From positions 310,001 to 374,000 of the forward strand of contig JAFAFR010000043.1 in assembly GCA_023423405.1 (NCBI GenBank): a stretch of DNA of 64,000 nt. Direction: 5' to 3'. Under the pieces are notes generated by a model, which did no database searches, had not been told where the DNA came from, and saw nothing but the letters and a program-made list of their open reading frames with translations. This document shows positions 8,100 through 13,786 of the stretch, piece by piece (the stretch's first letter is position 1; every line of letters starts with the position of its first letter). The translations under genes were made by a program, and so were the position numbers. Source of the stretch: Bacteroidota bacterium. Its GTDB lineage: Bacteria > Bacteroidota > Bacteroidia > Chitinophagales > Chitinophagaceae.

Positions 8100-8372
8100 T
8101 TACATTTTCGCGGCCACTTTCCAAAGATCCGTAGCACTGTTATACCTGAGACGCCAGGACTTTTCTGGAATGCGGGTACCGCGCGCCGTTGTACAGGCAC
8201 TAATATGAACCAATATCTCTTCTGTGTTTACCTGTTCAACCTCTGCAGTAGCAATTGAGCCATCGCTGAATTCTGCGGTAACCGGCATGGTTGTCCCTTC
8301 CGGAATCTTAAAGAGGATGGTTGCCAGGCATCCGGGATATACATGACTGTCATGAAAATTGGTTGTATTCAT
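8100..8372 (-). CDS. Hypothetical protein, 90 aa
   Basis: A small beta-rich protein (MNTTNFHDSHVYPGCLATIL, then VTAEFSDGSIATAEVEQVN and a basic/aromatic end SWRLRYNSATDLWKV). There is no signal peptide or membrane helix. Two cysteines are present, without a motif. It is divergent from the broken primase, with an operator-like palindrome 57 bases upstream of its start. Probably element cargo or a control protein; no family was recognised. Confidence 0.5.
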   Translation of the reverse strand: MNTTNFHDSHVYPGCLATILFKIPEGTTMPVTAEFSDGSIATAEVEQVNTEEILVHISACTTARGTRIPEKSWRLRYNSATDLWKVAAKM

Positions 8373-8428
8373 ATTTTACAGAACATTTCTCAATCTTTAA
8401 TAAACAAAAGTATGAAAAGCGCCTGCCT

Positions 8429-8451
8429 GCCGTGCCGTTATATGACACGGT
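8429..8451. promoter_or_regulatory. Operator-like palindrome, copy 2
   Basis: CCGTG and CACGG arms around an 11-base centre, nearly identical to the motif at 6578-6600. It lies between the divergent genes starting at 8372 and 8522. Confidence 0.4.
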
Positions 8452-8521
8452 TGTATTTTCATCCTTTGTAGCACATGGTTTTGTTTCTGTCATTGAATTG
8501 TGAACGTGAAAATTGTGTGTT

Positions 8522-9253
8522 ATGACAATCAAAGAAGCAAAAACCGTAGACATAGTAGCCTGCCTGTCTGCTCAAGGTTTGAACCTGCTAAAGTAAAAGG
8601 CAACGGACTTCTTTATTATTCTCCCTTTCGCCAGGAAACGAAGCCCTCTTTTAAAGTCAATTGCCGCCGTAACCAATGGTTTGGTTTTGGAAATGGCAAA
8701 GGTGGCGACCTACTGGATTTTATCGAGCTTTTTGAAAAGATTTCCACCTCCGAGGCGCTGAAGCGGCTGAAACAAAATGGCAACCTGCCAACGCATGTGG
8801 TGGAGAACCGGCCGCCTGATGCTCCTGGTATAGAAATTTTATCGGTACATATAGTCAGCTCCCCGGCGCTTATCGTTACTGTCAATCCCGCCGTATGGCA
8901 ACGGATATTGCTGGTCAATATTTACAGGAAGTACGTTATAAAACGTTAGCTGTTTTCTAGGTTTTTTTTGACTTCCTTTCTTATTCCACGATCTGCCAAA
9001 ATCAACCCGCTCCATTAAGAGATTTTCTGGTGCTCAATTCTACTTCTTTCCTTGAAATGCAACTGCCAATTATGCAGACGTATGATCGCGTGCATTTATA
9101 TCTGGATAATGATAAGACAGGCGCGAAATGCACTACGTTGGCGCTCCAAATATTTCCTGAAAAATTCTCTGATAACGCAGCCTGTATGCAGGCCATAAAG
9201 ATTTGAGTGAGTGGCACCAGCATATTGGTACTGCTCCAAAACCGGCGGCCTAA
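8522..9253 (+). pseudogene. Broken CHC2/toprim DNA primase of a mobilizable element
   Basis: The pieces of one protein can be followed through three frames. It starts MTIKEAKTVDIVACLSAQGL at 8522. A frameshift near 8585 leads into the zinc-finger-like core (LLYYSPFRQETKPSFKVN, GNGKGGDLLDFIELF). A second shift near 8868 gives YCQSRRMATDIAGQYLQEVR. An internal deletion and a TAG at 8958-8960 precede the toprim part (VFFDFLSY, PLRDFLVLNSTSF, RVHLYLDNDKTGAKC). A last shift near 9180 leads to LYAGHKDLSEWHQHIGTAPK and TAA at 9251. Intact relatives prime or support element DNA replication in Bacteroidota transposons. This copy is clearly dead. The CHC2 cysteines are not all visible, as in many such homologues. 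Confidence 0.8.
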
Positions 9254-9261
9254 CTGCCGCG

Positions 9262-9473
9262 AAGCGGTATAACAGTTACGGGTAACTGTTATCGCTTTCA
9301 TTAGCCTGCCGCACCCTTCGGGTACTGGCGGGCACTCAATCCCCCTGCCGGCGTGGGGATGGCGAGGTGTACCAAAAGTTGCATATTTGGAAAACCTCGC
9401 CCCTTCACTCCGAAGTCGTTTCGGGAAAAAGGCAAAGAAATTTTTTTATATCCGCACCCTTTCAGGGATGCGG
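9262..9473. other. oriT-like cluster of inverted repeats upstream of mobC
   Basis: Four hairpins lie in ~210 bases. (1) 9269-9292: perfect 11-base arms ATAACAGTTAC/GTAACTGTTAT around GG, extended by AAGCG/CGCTT with a two-base bulge. (2) 9304-9333: GCCTGCC/GGCGGGC with an inner ACCC-TTC-GGGT. (3) 9339-9360: ATCCCC/GGGGAT. (4) 9452-9473: CCGCACCCT/AGGGATGCGG with one bulged A. The site directly before mobC is where transfer origins sit in Bacteroidota mobilizable elements. The nick site was not identified. Confidence 0.45.
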
Positions 9474-9503
9474 GAGTTTTGAAAACGTGTAAATGAATTT
9501 GTG

Positions 9504-9895
9504 ATGCAAGAAGAAATCAAAGCACCCAAAAAGTGGATCAGCATTCGCGTGAAGCCGGATGAATATACCGCCATCTATAAACTCTATACGGCGACGACGT
9601 GCAACAAGTTGAGCCAATATGTGCGCAAAGTATTGCTGCAGAAGCCGGTTACTATTTTGTATAAAGATGAATCCACCCGTGAAATTTTGTCAGCTTTAAA
9701 TCAGCTTTCCAGGCAACTTTCCGTGTTGGAAATAACTTCAATCAGACCGTGCATAAGCTGCATACGCTTGACCATATCCCGGAGATAAAAATATGGGCGG
9801 AGCTGACCGAATCCGGCAGACAGAACCTGCTCAGAAAGATAGAAGATATCCGCGTATCCCTTAATCAAATCCGTCAGCAATGCGCCCTCAAATAA
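9504..9895 (+). pseudogene. mobC: Frameshifted MobC-type mobilization protein
   Basis: A relaxosome accessory protein. The N-terminal half is intact: WISIRVKPDEYTAIYKLYTA, CNKLSQYVRKVLLQKPV and REILSALNQLSRQL. A one-base frameshift near 9725 then moves the reading frame. The conserved second half continues as VGNNFNQTVHKLHTLDHIPE and QNLLRKIEDIRVSLNQIRQQ, stopping at 9893-9895. The GNNxNQ motif is the family hallmark. Without the shift the protein would be ~130 residues, the usual size. The original reading frame overlaps the start of the relaxase remnant (ATG 9880), the common coupled arrangement. Confidence 0.8.
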
Positions 9896-10121
9896 CATTC
9901 CCTACAGACCTTAAAAGAGCGCTCAACTACCACGAAGAAAAGTGCAGAAAGGAGCAGCCGAACTGCTCCATGCGCACAGCTTTTTTAAGCTGCCGGAGCA
10001 AATGAATTTTCATAATAAAATTGAGCGATTGCAGGCGAAGCTCTCTGCCATTGACGATACCATTGTAGTTACCGAAGGAGCCCCGATTGTTTTGACGGAA
10101 ATGAATGGGAATTGGAATTAG
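9880..10121 (+). pseudogene. Truncated, frameshifted MobB-type relaxase fused to map 3' end
   Basis: Starts MRPQITFPTDLKRALNYHEE (ATG 9880 inside the mobC end). It shifts one base near 9940 into KVQKGAAELLHAHSFFKLPE and then MNFHNKIERLQAKLSAIDD. The pattern LNYxExKVxxGxAE with a following MxFxxKxxRL is the N terminus of Bacteroidota MobB relaxases. Only ~60 of ~300+ residues remain. At 10057 the same frame runs straight into the duplicated end of MetAP (TIVVTEGAPIVLTEMNGNWN) and stops at TAG 10119-10121. The catalytic Tyr/His motifs are absent. Confidence 0.7.
10057..10118 (+). repeat. Right copy of 62-bp direct repeat (map 3' end), candidate attR
   Basis: Second copy of the map 3' end, 60 of 62 bases like 5849-5910 and followed at once by TAG. 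Only five bases separate that stop from the stop of the convergent S41 gene. The simplest reading is that this is the displaced original end of map. Confidence 0.7.
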
Positions 10122-10126
10122 TAGGG

Positions 10127-12373
10127 CTATTTTCCCCCAATAATACCGATGGCTGCGGTCAAAATTTCATCGACTCCGTCAGCAACGCCTTTGCGCGTAA
10201 TAGTAACCGGGATATCAATTTTAACGCCTGGGCCCTGCGTTTCCGATTTGTCTGGATAATAGACTCCAATACCTGAAATGCATGTTAGTATGTTACCAGG
10301 TAGCCAAAATTTCACAACATCCCCGTCAGCTCCAGCCGTTTGCTGGCCTGCTATTAGAGCATTTTCAGCAATTCTAAAAGCCATGGCAGTGTACTCCGCC
10401 TGACTTATCGAGTTCTCATCAACCAAAATGATTACCCTTCCTTTGTAAGGAATAATTCCCTGGGCAGATGTAGGGTAATATCCCGTTGTCTGAAAGGCAC
10501 TATAAACAAATGTCCCCGGGGCCGTTTTGGAGGAGCTGGCTGTTATAGCAAACCTATCCAATTTTGGAATAAGCCATTTTGCATAACTACTAAAGGGCAT
10601 AAATACGCTTGGATAACACCTCAGGTCAAGGATAAGGTATTTTGTATTGTTTAATTTTGAGTTAATTGAGCTAAAATACTCTTCCTTAAGTTTCGATGTA
10701 TTTATATACCCAATTGAGTCTTGGATCAACTCAAAAGCAGGAGTTGCAAGTGGTAACGGCTCATAAGATTTCGGATTTAATGTGGAAATATTGTTGACTA
10801 CAACCGCCATATTTACACCATTTCTTTCAATTCCCAGCATGCTTTGCTGAAAGTGGGATCTCGACAAAAAGCCTTTTGAAGAAATCAGCTTCTTTTTCCT
10901 ATGGTTTAAATTAGATGCAGAAATAAAAGGGAGGTACTCCTCCAGTAGCTTCGTTATAGGAACACTATCTATAGAAACAATCCTGTCTCCGACCCGCAAA
11001 GGAGTTGGGTTATCATCACTAAAGATGCTTTTTACAAATAACTGATTATCTATGAATTTTCCTGCAATTGGGATTCTAAAGCCACCTAGTATGGAATCAT
11101 GAGCTGCATTGTAATTCATAATATCTGCATGTCCGTCATTAATTAATGACATCAGCCGCATTATTGCTTTAGTATATTCCAAATCATTGGTGGCGTTAGT
11201 CATCAAGGGTACATACTTATAAAGAACGTCAAGCCAGTTCCCTGAGATCATATTTTTATACGGATAATAATAGTTGATTATATTCCAATATCTGCTTAGG
11301 GCTAATAGTCTCACCGCCTTATCGGGAAATGGCTCTCTTTCATATTCGTTTTCATTGGTAATCTTAACTCTCCCCGAAGCGTCCTGAATCATATATTTCT
11401 GATGCGGAACTGATAGCTTATAATCTTTTATTTTTTTTAGTCTATCATGAATGGAGTCCGGGGTATCCAAATCGAAAACTTCATTAAATGATGTATATTC
11501 CCGCACCTCTGTGTCATTAAATTGTTGCACAACATACGATGATAACGGCTTCATGTCATTAAGAATATCAACCATTATAGGAAATGGAAACGTCCTGTTC
11601 GTGTCTGCCATAAGTTTTGGCAAATTTTCGAAGAATAAAGAATCCATGTTGATATCATACTTTTCAACATTTGGGTGGTAATATTTTAGAAACCCCCAGT
11701 ATTGAATGAACCGGGCAATTTTATCAATTTGCGAAATTGTAAGTTCAGATGATATGCTGTTTGATGCTTTTTGAATGGAGCTAGAGGCTATAGCGCCATA
11801 TTCTTTGGCAGGGCTTATATCACTGATATGTTTTCCATCGGGGACGGATTTTATCCTTAAATCATCGACCCAAAAGTCACCATCCCCTAGGAACCAGGCA
11901 CCTAGTATTATCGACTGGGCTTCAGCCTTGTCAAACTCAACATTCAAAGATACTTCCCTCCACTCTGTTGTTCCAGAGATAGAATTTTGTGAAAAATCTT
12001 CTCCTTTTAAAATATCCCCAGTTTTTGAGACTACCTTATAAAATAAGCCGGCATAGCCGGATTTGATATTCCTTGATCGCACCTTTCCTGAAATAATACA
12101 TGAAGAATATATAGAAGGCAGAACTATTGATTGTTCAATTTTGAATAAGTATTTCGAAAATTGAGCACCCTTGCATATGTTAAGGGAGAATTTTCCGGAG
12201 TTGGTATAAACGGAATCCTTTTTTATCTCGCCATATATCGGATTTGAGGCTTTCCACATTGCTGGTATATGCCCGTTCCAATCTTCGAAATCCAAATTGA
12301 GCTGATCTTTCGTTGGAGAACTACATCCGGCGAAAATAGCTATCAGGAGGGTTCCAATAAACAGATAAGGCAT
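10127..12373 (-). CDS. S41-family (C-terminal-processing-like) peptidase lipoprotein
   Basis: A 748-residue lipoprotein: MPYLFIGTLLIAIFAGCSS has a lipobox ending at C17. The first ~180 residues form a beta-sandwich, carbohydrate-binding-like domain (LDFEDWNG, GDGDFWVDDLRI). A helical stretch (ARFIQYWGFLKYYHP) and a PDZ-like part (VGDRIVSIDSVPI) follow. The S41 core comes last: SIGYINTSKLKEE, YLILDLRCYPS, VIILVDENSISQAEYTAMAF and IAGQQTAGADGD. The Ser of SISQAE fits the nucleophile. Where CtpA enzymes have TFGKG with the catalytic Lys, this one has TAGADG, so a Ser-Lys dyad is not evident. ATG 12373 is chosen over a TTG at 12379. The gene is visibly AT-richer than those after 12.7 kb, suggesting acquisition. 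Confidence 0.82.
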   Translation of the reverse strand: MPYLFIGTLLIAIFAGCSSPTKDQLNLDFEDWNGHIPAMWKASNPIYGEIKKDSVYTNSGKFSLNICKGAQFSKYLFKIEQSIVLPSIYSSCIISGKVRSRNIKSGYAGLFYKVVSKTGDILKGEDFSQNSISGTTEWREVSLNVEFDKAEAQSIILGAWFLGDGDFWVDDLRIKSVPDGKHISDISPAKEYGAIASSSIQKASNSISSELTISQIDKIARFIQYWGFLKYYHPNVEKYDINMDSLFFENLPKLMADTNRTFPFPIMVDILNDMKPLSSYVVQQFNDTEVREYTSFNEVFDLDTPDSIHDRLKKIKDYKLSVPHQKYMIQDASGRVKITNENEYEREPFPDKAVRLLALSRYWNIINYYYPYKNMISGNWLDVLYKYVPLMTNATNDLEYTKAIMRLMSLINDGHADIMNYNAAHDSILGGFRIPIAGKFIDNQLFVKSIFSDDNPTPLRVGDRIVSIDSVPITKLLEEYLPFISASNLNHRKKKLISSKGFLSRSHFQQSMLGIERNGVNMAVVVNNISTLNPKSYEPLPLATPAFELIQDSIGYINTSKLKEEYFSSINSKLNNTKYLILDLRCYPSVFMPFSSYAKWLIPKLDRFAITASSSKTAPGTFVYSAFQTTGYYPTSAQGIIPYKGRVIILVDENSISQAEYTAMAFRIAENALIAGQQTAGADGDVVKFWLPGNILTCISGIGVYYPDKSETQGPGVKIDIPVTITRKGVADGVDEILTAAIGIIGGK

Positions 12374-12453
12374 AGCCAATAATTAAGTTGAACGCTCTAT
12401 TCAACCTATTAAAAATAATGACTAATAAATGGAGGTTTTTATATACTTGATGA

Positions 12454-12576
12454 ACGGGTCTGAAGGAACCCAAATGGATCGGTTATGTTTTTGAACATAA
12501 TGCGCTAGGAGATATTAATCTTCCTAAGGCAGGCTGCCAGGCATGCGGTCTGGTCAAATATTTAGATATGTTGTAA
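12454..12576 (+). pseudogene. Coding-like remnant of unknown origin
   Basis: A 40-codon open stretch without a start codon reads TGLKEPKWIGYVFEHNALGD and then INLPKAGCQACGLVKYLDML before TAA. The residue composition looks protein-like and includes a CxxC. No family was recognised. It lies between the start of the S41 gene and the tRNA terminator and may be the tail of a lost gene. Confidence 0.25.
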
Positions 12577-12610
12577 AGAAAAACCCGGCGTCGTTTAAGC
12601 GATGCCGGGT
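12576..12610 (-). terminator. Intrinsic terminator of tRNA-Pro
   Basis: On the minus strand ACCCGGC-ATCG...CGAC-GCCGGGT forms a strong hairpin at 12583-12610, followed by a T-rich run (12576-12582). It starts five bases past the tRNA 3' end. Confidence 0.8.
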
Positions 12611-12614
12611 AAAG

Positions 12615-12688
12615 TCGGGATGACTGGATTCGAACCAGCGGCCTCTTCGTCCCGAACGAAGCGCGCTACCGGGCTGCGCTACATCCCG
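12615..12688 (-). tRNA. tRNA-Pro (anticodon CGG)
   Basis: A 74-nt cloverleaf. The acceptor stem is CGGGATG/CATCCCG with discriminator A. The D arm is GCGC-AGCCCGGTA-GCGC. The anticodon stem CTTCG/CGAAG holds loop TTCGGGA, giving anticodon CGG. The T arm carries the invariant TTCGAAT. CCA is not encoded. The 3' end points toward the element and the AT-rich region, but no copy of the tRNA 3' end was seen elsewhere in the window. Confidence 0.95.
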
Positions 12689-12757
12689 AAAATGGGGTGT
12701 AAAAATAGGGAGAGCCGACCTTCCTGCCAAATATCCGGCACAGATTCACGAGAATTA

Positions 12758-13786
12758 TCATTCGGGAAACAATCCTTCCTTCACCGTAACACCCAGTCCC
12801 GGCTGCCCGCTCAGCAACACCCGGCCATAATCGTACGACAGCCCGGTGGCCAGGTCTTCTTTCAACAATAATGGGCCATCCATATCGAGCCAGTCGACCA
12901 GCGGCGCCAGGTGCGCCATGGCGGCCGACCCAATAGTGCTGTCATTCATACAGCCCAGCATAATCTTCAATCCCAACCCGCGGGCTTCGGCGATCATGCG
13001 CAGCGCGGGGGTTATACCGGTACACTTGGTCAGCTTGATATTGATGCCGTGAAAATGATCCTTGCAGCGGATCACATCCTGCTCAAACACGCAACTCTCA
13101 TCGGCAACCAGCGGCAGCGGCGAGCGACCCGCCAGCCAGGCCATTCCTTCCCAGTCGTCTTTTGCCAGCGGCTGCTCAATGAACTCCACTCCCATTCCTG
13201 CAAAAGCCGTGATCTTTTCCAGGGCTTCCTCCTTTGTCCACGCTGCATTGGCGTCAATGCGAAAAGGTTTATCGGTGTGTTTACGCAGCGCCTCCATGAT
13301 GGCGATGTCGCGTTCGGTGCCCAGCTTGATCTTGTACACCGGCCAGGGCTGCGCTTCCATCTTCGCCACCATGGTTTCAATGGAATCGATGCCGATGGTA
13401 TAATCGGTGATGGGCATTTTTGAAGGGTCCGCGCCAAAGAGCTCATGGAGCGGCTTGCGGCGCCATTTCCCGAACATATCCCAACTGGCGATATCGAGCG
13501 CCGCTACCAGGAAGCCGTTGGCGGGAAAAAGATGGTGCAGGTAATGCCAGTAGCGATCGGGTGTGGTGAAAGCAAACTTCTCCACGAATATTTTTTTCGC
13601 CTGCAGGTCGGCCTGCATTTTTTCTACCGGTATATTGTAATAGCTGATCGCGGGCGCTTCGCCGTAACCCACTACCCCATTGTTTTCCAGGGCAACGATG
13701 AAACTGGGTTGGTGGGTTTTGGTGCCCTTGGAAATGGTGAAGGGAAAATGAAAGGGAAGCTCCGCGATGGATGATTGTACTTTCAT
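12758..13786 (-). CDS. Dipeptide epimerase (L-Ala-D/L-Glu epimerase type, enolase superfamily)
   Basis: A 342-residue enolase-superfamily enzyme of the muconate-lactonizing subgroup. The active-site set is complete: K152/K154 (YKIKLG), metal ligands D178 (RIDANAAW), E204 (FIEQPL) and D229 (VADES), K251 (INIKLTKCTGI), and the substrate-specificity motif DMD at 301-303 near the end. The DxD motif that grips the dipeptide amino group is characteristic of Ala-Glu-type epimerases, which serve murein peptide recycling. The start ATG overlaps the stop of malQ by four bases (ATGA), implying translational coupling, although the two functions are not obviously linked. Confidence 0.85.
   Translation of the reverse strand: MKVQSSIAELPFHFPFTISKGTKTHQPSFIVALENNGVVGYGEAPAISYYNIPVEKMQADLQAKKIFVEKFAFTTPDRYWHYLHHLFPANGFLVAALDIASWDMFGKWRRKPLHELFGADPSKMPITDYTIGIDSIETMVAKMEAQPWPVYKIKLGTERDIAIMEALRKHTDKPFRIDANAAWTKEEALEKITAFAGMGVEFIEQPLAKDDWEGMAWLAGRSPLPLVADESCVFEQDVIRCKDHFHGINIKLTKCTGITPALRMIAEARGLGLKIMLGCMNDSTIGSAAMAHLAPLVDWLDMDGPLLLKEDLATGLSYDYGRVLLSGQPGLGVTVKEGLFPE

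Larger units (their letters stand above)
5911..10056. mobile_element. Degraded integrative/mobilizable element between map 3'-end repeats
   Basis: This 4.1-kb segment lies between two copies of the map 3' end. Its right half carries, in order, a disrupted CHC2/toprim primase, a cluster of hairpins resembling an oriT, a frameshifted mobC and a truncated mobB-like relaxase. That primase-mobC-mobB order is typical of Bacteroidota mobilizable elements. Its left half carries three intact genes of unknown role (6233-6502, 6704-8014, 8100-8372), plausibly cargo. No integrase or excisionase is present, and every mobility gene is broken, so the element should be immobile. The limits are inferred from the repeats. 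Confidence 0.65.

Noticed and set aside
12615..12688. tRNA-Pro as the attachment site of the mobile element
   Set aside because: The tRNA 3' end faces the region, but no repeat of its 3' sequence was found, while the map 3' repeats bracket the element precisely.
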